From assembly GCA_037130365.1 (NCBI GenBank), contig JBAXTE010000021.1, positions 7,467-71,466 on the forward strand: a stretch of 64,000 nucleotides of DNA, given 5' to 3'. The position numbers and the translations under genes were made by a program. The first letter of the stretch is position 1, and every line of letters starts with the position of its first letter. This document shows, piece after piece, positions 8,995 through 17,481 of the stretch. The notes under the pieces are model-generated. The model saw nothing but the letters and a program-made list of their open reading frames with translations. It had not been told where the DNA came from and ran no database searches. Source of the stretch: JBAXTE01 sp037130365 (GTDB lineage Bacteria; Bacteroidota; Bacteroidia; Bacteroidales; WCHB1-69).

Positions 8995-10410
8995 TTATGA
9001 AACGAAGAGTCTAAACAATAAGAACAATCCACACGAAAGAGCAACAGTAACAGGAATTGTGATTATCCATGCAATTGCGATGTTTTTTATAGTTTTACTT
9101 TGAAGATTTTTCACACCACCTTCAGCCATCATACTACCCGCAATACCCGACGATAAAACATGAGTGGTACTTACAGGAAGACCAAGAAGTGTGGATGCAG
9201 TGATTGTACTTGCAGCTACAATTTCAGCACTTGCACCTTGCGCATAAGAAAGGTGAGATTTTCCGATTTTTTCTCCAATAGTAACAACAATTCTTTTCCA
9301 GCCAATCATAGTGCCTAAGCCTAAAGAAATTGAAATGAACAGAATTACCCACCATGGCGCAAATTCAGTGAATGATTTAAGTTCTTTTACGTTTGATTTT
9401 AGATGCGAAATCTCCTTTGAACTTAATGAACCCGATTTTACAAAAGTTTCGTCGCTAATTAGTTTATCCACAGATCGAGCAATTGTAATAATGTCAGAAC
9501 GAACCTGAAAACGTTTCGATTCATCAATTTCAGAAGAAATATCTGATTTTTGAATTATTTGATCTATTTCGGCTAAATCTGTTTTAACCGTTTGAATCAT
9601 CACTAAGTGTTTGGTGTCAACTTTTGTAGTATCAATTTTATTCATATAAGCTGACACTACTCTTGTATTACCAACCATATTACTTTGGTTTTTTGAATGG
9701 TCGAGTGCAAATTTTGCGGGCAATAAACTTATTAAGATTATCATCACCAAACCAACGCCTTTTTGACCATCGTTTGAGCCATGAGCATAACTTACGCTAG
9801 TGCATGTAAGAACTAAAATGCCACGAATCCAAAATGGAGGTTTCTTATCTGAATCTGCAGGTAGGAAAAACTTCTTTTTCTTTACAAGCTTTTTGAAAAT
9901 AAACATTAGCAATAGTGCGAATCCAAGTCCGAAAACTGGAGATACTAATAATGAAAGGCCAGCGTCAATTACTTTCTTCCAGTTTAATGCCACTGCTCCA
10001 TCGGGATTAATAAACATAAAAGCTAATCCAACGCCAAATATAGACCCAATTAGAGTGTGTGAACTCGAACAAGGAATACCAAAGTACCAAGTGGCAAGAT
10101 TCCAGATGATGGCTGTAATAAGCAAGGCCATTATCATCGCAACGTTGTGATATACATTTTGGTCTACAAGTGCTTCCATGGGTAGGAGATTGATAATTCC
10201 AATTGCAACAGCAATTCCTCCAACATTAACTCCAATAAAGTTCCAAATTCCTGACCAAATTACCGCTGTTCGAGGTTTTAATGAACGAGTATAAATTACA
10301 GTTGCTACAGCATTTGCCGTATCATGAAACCCATTAATAAATTCAAAAGCACCTACTGCAATAATGCAGAGAATAAGTAAAATTGATAATCCTAAATCTA
10401 ATCCAAACAT
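8995..10410 (-). CDS. Inorganic phosphate transporter, PiT family
   Basis: A 471-residue membrane transporter for inorganic phosphate coupled to a cation. Both halves of the inverted PiT repeat are visible: 'FINGFHDTANAVATVIYTR' (from about residue 24) with 'PCSSSHTLIGSIFG' in the N-terminal half, and 'SAEIVAASTITASTLLGLPVSTTHVLSSGIAG' in the C-terminal half. The central hydrophilic stretch (about residues 240-345) is a charged helical insertion, larger than in short PiT proteins. Loop 'SYAHGSNDGQKGVGLV' is the second family signature. The gene stands alone, and no PhoU-like (DUF47) partner is adjacent, though one often accompanies PiT genes. Confidence 0.92.
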   Translation of the reverse strand: MFGLDLGLSILLILCIIAVGAFEFINGFHDTANAVATVIYTRSLKPRTAVIWSGIWNFIGVNVGGIAVAIGIINLLPMEALVDQNVYHNVAMIMALLITAIIWNLATWYFGIPCSSSHTLIGSIFGVGLAFMFINPDGAVALNWKKVIDAGLSLLVSPVFGLGFALLLMFIFKKLVKKKKFFLPADSDKKPPFWIRGILVLTCTSVSYAHGSNDGQKGVGLVMIILISLLPAKFALDHSKNQSNMVGNTRVVSAYMNKIDTTKVDTKHLVMIQTVKTDLAEIDQIIQKSDISSEIDESKRFQVRSDIITIARSVDKLISDETFVKSGSLSSKEISHLKSNVKELKSFTEFAPWWVILFISISLGLGTMIGWKRIVVTIGEKIGKSHLSYAQGASAEIVAASTITASTLLGLPVSTTHVLSSGIAGSMMAEGGVKNLQSKTIKNIAIAWIITIPVTVALSCGLFLLFRLFVS

Positions 10411-10435
10411 AAGTTTATTATTTAATTTTCAACCA

Positions 10436-10443
10436 CAAAATTA
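10436..10443 (-). promoter_or_regulatory. Promoter -7 element of the PiT gene (TAATTTTG)
   Basis: On the minus strand the sequence is TAATTTTG, matching TAnnTTTG, 25 bp upstream of the ATG at 10410. Confidence 0.5.
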
Positions 10444-10544
10444 GATGATTTCACCCTTTTGAAAATTAAGCAATGATTGCCTTTGTGTTAAGTTAATGTT
10501 ACGGAATAGTTTTGATTAGATAATTGAAAAACGCATCCACTACA

Positions 10545-10835
10545 TGGTTGAACAGACTTTTTACACTGATTTAATGATAAAATAATTAAGCAGACAAAAG
10601 GTTCAACCCCATTCGGGGCTGAGTCGTTTTTTGTTTTAATAACCGCCAGTTTTACTGGCGGTTATTAACGTTTCGCACCTTTGGCGCTCTTTTGAAAAAA
10701 AACAATTTTTTGCCAGCATATTTACTACTTGGTTGTGGATTTTGCTTAAGCCACTAAGTGGTTGAATGTCAATAACCGTGAGTGCAACTCACGGTAAAGT
10801 GTATGGACGAAAACTCAGCCACGAAGTGGTTGAAC
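10545..10835. repeat. Stem-loop repeat unit A
   Basis: First of three near-identical units. It starts with a ~55-bp AT-rich leader, then a 235-bp core (10601-10835) bounded by imperfect inverted ends, GTTCAACCCCATTCGGGGCT plus GAG at the left (10601-10623) and CTCAGCCACGAAGTGGTTGA plus AC at the right (10814-10835). Inside are a 15-bp hairpin with a 3-base loop around ACCGCCAGT (10636-10668), a CCAC/GTGG hairpin near 10751-10762 and a 9-bp hairpin ACCGTGAGT/ACTCACGGT (10775-10795). The unit is non-coding. Confidence 0.9.
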
Positions 10836-11116
10836 AGACTTTTTACACCTATTTAATGATAAAGTAATTAAGCAGACAAACGGTTCAACCCCATTCGGGG
10901 CTGAGTTGATTTTTGTATTAATAACCGCCAGTTTTACTGGCGGTTATTCACGTTTCGCACCTTTGGCGCTCTTTTGAAAAAAAACAATTTTTTGCCAGCA
11001 TATTTACTACTTGGTTGTGGCTTTTGCTTAAGCCACGAAGTGGTTGAATGTCAATAACCGTGAGCGCAACTCACGGTAAAGTGTAGGGACAAAACTCAGC
11101 CACGAAGTGGTTGAAC
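10827..11116. repeat. Stem-loop repeat unit B
   Basis: Second copy, in direct orientation, offset from unit A by 282 bp and sharing 9 bp with its end. The core is 10883-11116, with the same left and right inverted ends and the same internal hairpins. Differences from A are scattered single bases, for example GTGAGCGCAACTCAC in the third hairpin and GCCACGAAGTGG in place of GCCACTAAGTGG. Confidence 0.9.
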
Positions 11117-11216
11117 TTTTTTTTTTAAAATCCAGTGTAATTGCCTTTTTAACATCCATGTAAATTTTATTGCGTTTGATTTCTGTTAAACTTCTCATTA
11201 GTAATGTAAAAATTAC

Positions 11217-11224
11217 TATTTTTG
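11217..11224 (+). promoter_or_regulatory. Possible -7 promoter element (TATTTTTG) of the transposase gene
   Basis: TATTTTTG fits TAnnTTTG and lies 28 bp upstream of the ATG at 11253. No -33 element was recognised. Confidence 0.4.
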
Positions 11225-11252
11225 AAAATATAATCCTTTATACAATAGTGAA

Positions 11253-11702
11253 ATGTCAAGTTATCGTCAAATTATTTATCATATTGTTTTTAGAACTAAA
11301 AATAGCCAGAAAGTTTTAAATTATGAGTATAGAGAAGAACTCTTTAAATACATTGGAGGAATAATAAAAAATAAAAATTGCTTTCTTTATCAAATAAATG
11401 GGATGGAAGAACATATCCATATATTATCAGATTTGCATCCAAGTATTGCATTAGCCGATTATATAAGAGATATTAAAACAGCAACATCAATTTGGATGAA
11501 AGAATCTGGAAATTTCCCTAGTTTTGTAGCGTGGTCTGAAGGATATGCTGCACTGACATATGCGTACCGTGATAAAGAAATGATTGTTAATTATATAAAA
11601 AACCAACAAGATCATCACAAAAAAATCACTTTTGAAGAAGAATTCAGAAAGCTAATGGAAGAATTTGGAATTGAAATGGATGAGCGATATTTTCTAAAAT
11701 AA
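11253..11702 (+). CDS. tnpA: IS200/IS605-type Y1 transposase
   Basis: A 149-residue single-strand DNA transposase of the HUH/Y1 family, the usual length for IS200 TnpA. The HUH motif is His54-Ile-His56 in 'MEEHIHILSDL', and the nucleophilic tyrosine is Tyr114 with Gln118 ('NYIKNQQ'), the YxxxQ signature. The reading frame is intact. No TnpB or IscB gene accompanies it. It sits between repeat units B and C, 136 bp after B and 76 bp before the core of C. The palindrome-rich repeats are plausible substrates, since Y1 enzymes recognise hairpins at element ends. It could be a domesticated repeat-mobilising enzyme or an ordinary IS200 insertion. Confidence 0.9.
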   Translation: MSSYRQIIYHIVFRTKNSQKVLNYEYREELFKYIGGIIKNKNCFLYQINGMEEHIHILSDLHPSIALADYIRDIKTATSIWMKESGNFPSFVAWSEGYAALTYAYRDKEMIVNYIKNQQDHHKKITFEEEFRKLMEEFGIEMDERYFLK

Positions 11703-11744
11703 ATGCAGAAAGAGTTGATCTTTTCAGCCACGAGTCTTGTTTAT

Positions 11745-12017
11745 CGATTAAATGATATATTAATTAAGCAGACAAAAGGTTCAACCCCATTCGGGGCTGA
11801 GTCGTTTTTTATTTGAATAACCGCCAGTTTTACTGGCGGTTATTCACGTTTCGCACCTTCGGCTCTCTGTAAAAAAAAAACATTTTTTGCCAGCTTATTT
11901 GCTACTCGGTTGGTTGTTGCTTTTGCCGTCAGCCACGAAGTGGTTGAATGTCAATAACCGTGAGTGCAACTCACGGTAAAGTGTAGGGACGAAAACTCAG
12001 CCACGAAGTGGTTGAAC
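11745..12017. repeat. Stem-loop repeat unit C
   Basis: Third copy, same orientation as A and B but separated from B by the transposase gene. The core is 11779-12017 (239 bp), with left end 11779-11801 and right end 11996-12017. The ACCGCCAGT and ACCGTGAGT hairpins are exact; the region between them is more diverged, for example 'TTCGGCTCTCTG' in place of 'TTTGGCGCTCTT'. It fills most of the 379-bp space between the transposase and the acyl-CoA synthetase gene. Confidence 0.9.
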
Positions 12018-12081
12018 CTTCTTGTCGAAATATTATATTAAGGCAATTTGATAGAACTTATCAAAAAAATCGTACAGTTAA

Positions 12082-13698
12082 TTACAGCTTTTCAACGTAC
12101 TTAAATCGCTTAACTTTTTGAGTGGCAGTTCGTTCTAAATCTTCTTGAATAGGGATTACAATAGATATTTTTGAAAATTTATTCACTTTTGAATTCACAT
12201 ACTCTTTAAGCTCCATCATCATTTTATCGGATTTTTCACTCCACTCAACTTTCCAATGCTGATATCGTTTTTCAAATTCTTCTTTATTGAGCTGAACCAT
12301 TGCCACGAGTTTGCCTTTTTGCTCTAAAACAATAGATTCATTCACAAGCTTATGCGAGTTGATTACTGATTCTATGTCTTCAGGATAAATATTTTCGCCA
12401 CTAGCACCAATGATTACGTTTTTCATTCGACTTTTTATAGACAAATATCCATTTTTGTTCAAAACTGCAATATCACCAGTTTTAAACCAACCATCTTCAA
12501 ATACTGATTCTGTGGCTAGTTTATCTTTGTAATAACCCTGCATTACATTTGCGCCTTTAACCCAAACTTCACCTTCACCAGTAAGAAATTTTGGATTATT
12601 AATTTTAATTTCAATTCCTTTTAAAGCAGGACCGGTTGATTGTAACTTAACCATCGAAGGGTTAACTCCAGCAACTAATGGGGCGGTTTCTGTTAATCCA
12701 TAACCAATTGCATACGGAAAAACTTTACCTTCAATTAAAAATTGTTCCACTTGTTTGCTGAGTTTAGCACCACCAATTCCAAAAAATCTAACGTTACCAC
12801 CAAAAATTGAAACCAACTCAGTACATGCTTTTTTATGCATAAGTTTTCGAAAGAAAGGAATCTTATAAAGAGTTCTTAATAAAGGTGTAGCTGTTAATTT
12901 TGGGTATATGGAGTTTTTAAATATTTTTTCAATAATTAATGGCACCGACAAAATCATGGTTGGTTTGATTTTTTTAAGGGCTGGAAGTAAAATGGTTGGT
13001 GTAGGGGGCTTTTCAAGATAATATGTAGATGAACCACACATAATATTTGTCAATAAACCTAAGCTACATTCATACGTATGAGGCAAAGGTAAGATTGATA
13101 AATAGATATCAGTTTCAAAAACTGGTTGTAAATGAGATACCATAATGAGCTGTTCAACAAGATTATGGTGCGATAACATAACTCCTTTTGATTTTCCTGT
13201 AGTTCCTGATGTATAGACTATTGAAGCTAAATCATTAGGTAAAATAGTCGGGAAATTAGTATTTAAATCAGAAGTATTTGAATCAGTAAAAAGTGCAAGG
13301 TTATCGATATTTATTACATTAATATCCTTATTTATTGATGATTGCGCTTTTTTTGCCAATCGCTCAGATACAAAAATTGCTTTTGATTCGGAGTGCTCAA
13401 TAATATTTGAAATTTCATATTCAGAAAAATCAGGCATCAGCGGAACGGTAACTGCTCCAATATTAATTATTGCAAAATAAGCAACACCCCAATTTGGCAT
13501 GTTATGACTAAGTATTGCAACTTTATCACCTTTGGTAATTCCAATGGCAATAAGCGCATTACTTAAATTATATACTTGCAACCCAAATTCTTTATATGAT
13601 ATTGGAACACTGTCGACAAATGCAAGACAATTGCGATTTGAATGCTTCGTGACGCTTTGGTTAAGCATCTCTTGTAAGGTGTTGAATGTTTTTATCAC
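12082..13698 (-). CDS. Long-chain fatty acid-CoA ligase, AMP-forming
   Basis: A 538-residue member of the ANL superfamily that activates a carboxylic acid with ATP and joins it to CoA. The P-loop-like motif is VYTSGTTGKSKGVMLSH (residues about 161-177). The adenylate-binding motif is 'YGLTETAPLV', and 'GWFKTGDIAVLNKNGYLSIKSRMKNVI' followed by 'GENIYPEDIESVI' marks the C-terminal lid. The length and form are near the short FadD15-like group, without a membrane anchor. Substrate specificity cannot be read from the sequence. Its minus-strand promoter lies 24 bp upstream. Confidence 0.9.
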   Translation of the reverse strand: MIKTFNTLQEMLNQSVTKHSNRNCLAFVDSVPISYKEFGLQVYNLSNALIAIGITKGDKVAILSHNMPNWGVAYFAIINIGAVTVPLMPDFSEYEISNIIEHSESKAIFVSERLAKKAQSSINKDINVINIDNLALFTDSNTSDLNTNFPTILPNDLASIVYTSGTTGKSKGVMLSHHNLVEQLIMVSHLQPVFETDIYLSILPLPHTYECSLGLLTNIMCGSSTYYLEKPPTPTILLPALKKIKPTMILSVPLIIEKIFKNSIYPKLTATPLLRTLYKIPFFRKLMHKKACTELVSIFGGNVRFFGIGGAKLSKQVEQFLIEGKVFPYAIGYGLTETAPLVAGVNPSMVKLQSTGPALKGIEIKINNPKFLTGEGEVWVKGANVMQGYYKDKLATESVFEDGWFKTGDIAVLNKNGYLSIKSRMKNVIIGASGENIYPEDIESVINSHKLVNESIVLEQKGKLVAMVQLNKEEFEKRYQHWKVEWSEKSDKMMMELKEYVNSKVNKFSKISIVIPIQEDLERTATQKVKRFKYVEKL

Positions 13699-13721
13699 AA
13701 TGTAATTTTAAAACTAATATG

Positions 13722-13729
13722 CAAAAGTA
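13722..13729 (-). promoter_or_regulatory. Promoter -7 element (TACTTTTG)
   Basis: On the minus strand TACTTTTG matches TAnnTTTG, 24 bp upstream of the start codon at 13698. A TTTG that could serve as a -33 element lies about 16 bp further upstream. Confidence 0.5.
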
Positions 13730-13830
13730 CAGATTTCATTTGCGCAAAAGGATAGATTTTGTGAAATTTTCAACAATCCCTTGTGAATTAAGTATTTTTA
13801 TGACTTTTGAAATTCAAATTTTTGTCTGGA

Positions 13831-15198
13831 TTAATTATTTATAGAAATAGATTCTATATCTAAATTCTTTTTGATCACGCTTTTCTTACGCCATCTATCG
13901 GTACGATAATAAATAAATGAGGCAATCATTCCTAGTCCCCATGCTATCGGAATTGCCCACCATACCCCCGTAATTCCTATTTTCGAAGATAAAAATACAG
14001 CAATCGGAATTCGTATGATCCAAAGGGAGAAAAGAGTAATAAACATTGGAATTAGTGTATCACCAGCACCACGTAATACACCTGTAAATGCAAACATTAA
14101 GGTGAAAAGTAGATAAAATGAACAAACTATCCATAAGTAGTGAGAACCAAGTTCAATTACGGCTGTATCATTTGTAAAAGCTTCCATTAGTGGATGTGCA
14201 AATAACCCAATTAATAAGGATACTAATATTGCAACACTTCCGCTCATCAAAATTGTATATTTCAGCCCTCGTTTTACACGGCCAATGTGTCCAGCTCCAA
14301 TATTTTGTCCTACAAAGGATGCCAATGCCATAGAAAAATTCATCGCAGGCAATGCTGCAAATGAATCAATACGCCCAGCAATCGTATATGCAGCCATTGC
14401 ATTGGTGCCAAATTCATTTACAATTCTGATGAGAGCTACCATGCCAAGGGCGACAAATATTTGCTGCATTCCTGATGGTAAGCCAATTTTTAGACTTAAT
14501 TTAAAAATTTGTTTATCGAAAACCATTTTAAAAAATCGAAGTCGAACTACCGCATGAGATCTGTTTAAGTAGAAAATACTGATGGAAAAGCCCAAAATTT
14601 GAGATCCAATGGTTGCCCAAGCTGCTCCTTCAATGCCCATTCTAAGCCATACAATAAATATTAATTCAAGTAATATATTAGAAATAGTAGTAATTATTAA
14701 AAAGTAAAGTGGGGTTTTTGAATCTCCAAGTCCTCGTAAAATGCCCATTGCGCCATTAAATCCAGCCATAAAGACAATTCCAGAGAGATAAATGCGCATA
14801 TAAATAATGGCTTCATTCATAGCTTCTTCACTCAAATGCAACATCGAGAATATTTCGGGAGCAAAAATAAAACCTACGATTCCTAGCAATGCCGATGAAC
14901 TCAATAAAAATATAAAAGCGGTATCTATGGCTCGTTTAACGCTGTTTAAATCTTTTGCACCATAGTACTGAGAAATTACAATTGAAATACCTCCAGATAT
15001 TCCAATAACTAACGAAATTAAAGCATAAATTACTGGAAATGAAGAGCCAATGGCTGCTAATGCACTTTTTCCGATGTAATTGCCTACAATTATTGAATCG
15101 ACGAGGGTGTTGAAGATTTGAAAAAAATTACCCAAAATCATAGGCACCGCGAAGTAAAAAATTAGCTTGCCTTCATTTCCTTTGGTTAAATCTTTCAT
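13831..15198 (-). CDS. MATE family efflux transporter
   Basis: A 455-residue protein with about twelve hydrophobic helices in two halves, as in the MATE (NorM/DinF) exporters that use Na+ or H+ gradients. The opening 'EGKLIFYFAVPMILGNFFQIFNTLVDSIIVGNYIGKSALAAIG' is the typical N-terminal helix 1-2 region. 'GFNGAMGILRGLGDSKTPL' and 'FTGVLRGAGDTLIPMFI' are the paired 'RGxGD' loops of the two repeats. The substrate is unknown. The gene has its own promoter and is monocistronic by spacing (132 bp from the ligase gene). Confidence 0.9.
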   Translation of the reverse strand: MKDLTKGNEGKLIFYFAVPMILGNFFQIFNTLVDSIIVGNYIGKSALAAIGSSFPVIYALISLVIGISGGISIVISQYYGAKDLNSVKRAIDTAFIFLLSSSALLGIVGFIFAPEIFSMLHLSEEAMNEAIIYMRIYLSGIVFMAGFNGAMGILRGLGDSKTPLYFLIITTISNILLELIFIVWLRMGIEGAAWATIGSQILGFSISIFYLNRSHAVVRLRFFKMVFDKQIFKLSLKIGLPSGMQQIFVALGMVALIRIVNEFGTNAMAAYTIAGRIDSFAALPAMNFSMALASFVGQNIGAGHIGRVKRGLKYTILMSGSVAILVSLLIGLFAHPLMEAFTNDTAVIELGSHYLWIVCSFYLLFTLMFAFTGVLRGAGDTLIPMFITLFSLWIIRIPIAVFLSSKIGITGVWWAIPIAWGLGMIASFIYYRTDRWRKKSVIKKNLDIESISINN

Positions 15199-15220
15199 TA
15201 ATACTGTTTTTTCGTGCCCG

Positions 15221-15228
15221 CAAAGGTA
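15221..15228 (-). promoter_or_regulatory. Promoter -7 element (TACCTTTG) of the MATE gene
   Basis: On the minus strand TACCTTTG matches TAnnTTTG, 23 bp upstream of the ATG at 15198. Confidence 0.5.
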
Positions 15229-15279
15229 CAGTTTTATTTATTTAGCTGTTTCTAAAACCAAATAAAAACTAGACATTAA

Positions 15280-15310
15280 TTTGTAGTTCCCACTAATAAT
15301 TGTATATTTG
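15280..15310 (+). promoter_or_regulatory. Promoter of the tig-clpP-clpX operon
   Basis: A -7 box TATATTTG (15303-15310) is preceded by a -33 TTTG (15280-15283) with 19 bp between them, which fits the Bacteroidota sigma-ABfr arrangement. The trigger factor start is 65 bp downstream. Confidence 0.65.
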
Positions 15311-15375
15311 CACTCATTTTTGAACAAAAAAACAACAAATTCAACAGATTTTAATTTATAAAATAAGGTTTAGTA

Positions 15376-16716
15376 ATGAACATCAAAACAGAAAAAGTAG
15401 GCTCAAATCAAATGGGTTTGATTATTGAAATTGAATCAACGGATTATTCACAAAAAGTGGAAAATACAATTAAAGATTTTCGTTTAAAAGCAAATGTCCC
15501 TGGTTTCAGAAAAGGTATGGTTCCGCTAGGAATGGTGAAAAAGATGCACGGCACTGCAATTAAAGCTGATGAAATTAATAAGATTATTACCGATGAGCTT
15601 CATAAATATCTTAAGGACAATAATATCTCATTCTTAGGAGAGCCTTTGTTGAATGAAGAGAAATCAATTTCTGATTTGACTATCGAAAACGCAAACTATT
15701 CATATTATTTCGAAATTGGCCTAGAGCCTGAGTTTGATTTAAAAGGTGCTAAATTCGAAAAAATTACCGATTACGAAATAGAGCCTTCAGCCGAAGATAT
15801 TAAAAAAGAAGTGGATTACTTAACTCGTCAATATGGAAAATTATCAGAGCCAGAAACAATTGCTGATGAAGATCTTGTATATGGTAAAGTAACCCGCAAA
15901 TCGACTCCAGAAGCTGAATCTTTTGAATCTACAATTTTTGTTCAATCAATTGATTCCAAGAAAATTAAAAAAGATTTTATCGGAAAAAAATCTGGGGATA
16001 TCCTTTCTTTAGATCTTAAAAAAGCATTTACTGAAGATAAAGCTCAAATTGCTAAAATATTAAAAATCAAACCCGAAGAAGTAGAAACTGCGGATACATT
16101 AATTGATTTTGAAATTACTACAATTTCACGCATCACTCCATCAGAAATGAATGAAGAGTTCTATGCAAAAGTTTTCAAAGATGAAGAAGTTGCGTCGGAA
16201 GCTGATTTTATGGTAAAAATAAAAGCTCAAATGAGTGCCCAATATTCAGAAACTAGTCGTCAAAAGTTTATGAACGATGCCATTACTTCGGTAGTAAATG
16301 GTGTGGAAATAGATATTCCTAACGAGTTTATGAAAAAATGGTTGGTTCAAACGAATAAAGAACTTACTTTAGAATCTGTTGAAGCTGAATATGCTAAATA
16401 TCAAGAGTCAATTAAATGGCAAATGATTGAAAATAAATTAGTTAAAGATAATAATATCGCTATTACTCGTCAAGATATTAAAGATTTCATTATCTCATTC
16501 TTCAAAAGTAATTATTTCAAAAACAGCACAGAACCTGATATCGAAGAGCGTCTTGATACTTTAGCAGAATCATCGATGAAGACTGAAAAAGATGTTAAAA
16601 ATATTTACGACCAATTATTTGACAAACGAATTGAAGAAGCATTACGACAAATTCTTCCTATTGAAAAAAAGAGTATTTTAGCTGAAAAATTTATTGAGCT
16701 AATCAACAAAAAATAG
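15376..16716 (+). CDS. tig: Trigger factor, ribosome-associated chaperone
   Basis: A 446-residue protein in the normal size range of trigger factor. The N-terminal ribosome-binding domain has the signature 'NVPGFRKGMVPLGMVKKMHG' near residues 38-57, whose FRKG core contacts ribosomal protein L23. A middle region (about 150-240) corresponds to the PPIase-like domain; the aromatic active-site residues are not obvious there, as in other Bacteroidota homologues. The C-terminal half is helical, as expected of the substrate-cradling arms. Six bp separate it from clpP, so co-translation on one transcript is likely. The order tig-clpP-clpX is a widespread arrangement linking nascent-chain folding to proteolysis. 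Confidence 0.93.
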   Translation: MNIKTEKVGSNQMGLIIEIESTDYSQKVENTIKDFRLKANVPGFRKGMVPLGMVKKMHGTAIKADEINKIITDELHKYLKDNNISFLGEPLLNEEKSISDLTIENANYSYYFEIGLEPEFDLKGAKFEKITDYEIEPSAEDIKKEVDYLTRQYGKLSEPETIADEDLVYGKVTRKSTPEAESFESTIFVQSIDSKKIKKDFIGKKSGDILSLDLKKAFTEDKAQIAKILKIKPEEVETADTLIDFEITTISRITPSEMNEEFYAKVFKDEEVASEADFMVKIKAQMSAQYSETSRQKFMNDAITSVVNGVEIDIPNEFMKKWLVQTNKELTLESVEAEYAKYQESIKWQMIENKLVKDNNIAITRQDIKDFIISFFKSNYFKNSTEPDIEERLDTLAESSMKTEKDVKNIYDQLFDKRIEEALRQILPIEKKSILAEKFIELINKK

Positions 16717-16722
16717 AAAAGT

Positions 16723-17397
16723 ATGAGACACGATGAATTTCGCAATTATGCAATAAAACATAAAGGAATAAGTAGTCTGAAATTAGATCGTTATACCTCA
16801 ATTTCAAACGATTATATTTCGCCAACCATTATAGAAGAGCGTCAATTAAACATTGCAACAATGGATGTTTTCTCTCGATTAATGATGGATCGTATCATTT
16901 TCTTGGGAGTTCCAATTTATGATGATGTGGCTAATATTATTCAAGCACAATTACTCTTTTTAGAGTCTGTTGATGCCAAAAAAGATATTCAAATTTACTT
17001 AAATTCTCCAGGTGGTTCTGTGCATGCTGGTCTGGGTATTTACGATACCATGCAGTATATTGCTCCTGATATTGCAACTATTTGTACAGGTATGGCTGCA
17101 TCGATGGGAGCAGTGCTACTTTGTGCTGGCGCCGATGGAAAACGAACTGCATTGCCACACTCTAGAGTCATGATTCATCAACCAATGGGTGGTGCCGAAG
17201 GACAAGCTACAGATATTGAAATTACTGCTCGTGAGATTCAAAAATTGAAAAAAGAATTATACGAAATCATCGCTCATCATACTAAACAACCCTATAAAAA
17301 AATATGGGCAGATGGTGATAGAGATTATTGGATGACCGCCGAAGAAGCAAAAAGTTATGGAATGATCGACGAAGTTCTTATTCGTACTACAAAATAA
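16723..17397 (+). CDS. clpP: ATP-dependent Clp protease proteolytic subunit
   Basis: A 224-residue serine peptidase that forms the barrel of ClpXP. The nucleophile is Ser127 in 'TGMAASMGAVLL' and the catalytic histidine is His152 in 'SRVMIHQPMGG'. The glycine-rich 'YLNSPGGSVHAGLGIYDTM' (about 92-110) is a family motif. An N-terminal extension of ~30 residues precedes the conserved core and may be processed. The gene sits between tig and clpX. Confidence 0.95.
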   Translation: MRHDEFRNYAIKHKGISSLKLDRYTSISNDYISPTIIEERQLNIATMDVFSRLMMDRIIFLGVPIYDDVANIIQAQLLFLESVDAKKDIQIYLNSPGGSVHAGLGIYDTMQYIAPDIATICTGMAASMGAVLLCAGADGKRTALPHSRVMIHQPMGGAEGQATDIEITAREIQKLKKELYEIIAHHTKQPYKKIWADGDRDYWMTAEEAKSYGMIDEVLIRTTK

Positions 17398-17422
17398 TTT
17401 TTTTATCATCAATTTATTTACG

Positions 17423-17456
17423 AATCCGGATTGAGCTTTCGAACTCATTCCGGTTT
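17423..17456 (+). promoter_or_regulatory. Intercistronic hairpin between clpP and clpX
   Basis: An imperfect stem AATCCGGATTGAG / CTCATTCCGGTTT with an 8-base loop CTTTCGAA fills much of the 84-bp gap. No T-run follows directly, so it is more likely an RNA-processing or stability element than a full terminator. Confidence 0.5.
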
Positions 17457-17481
17457 CTTGTTAAAATACGAACGATTAATT

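Noticed and set aside
10545..12017. A CRISPR array
   Set aside because: The units are about 280 bp and near-identical, without short regular repeats or unique spacers, and no cas gene is near.
17431..17481. The upstream ATG as the clpX start
   Set aside because: It would add 17 residues absent from ClpX proteins and lies in the intercistronic hairpin.
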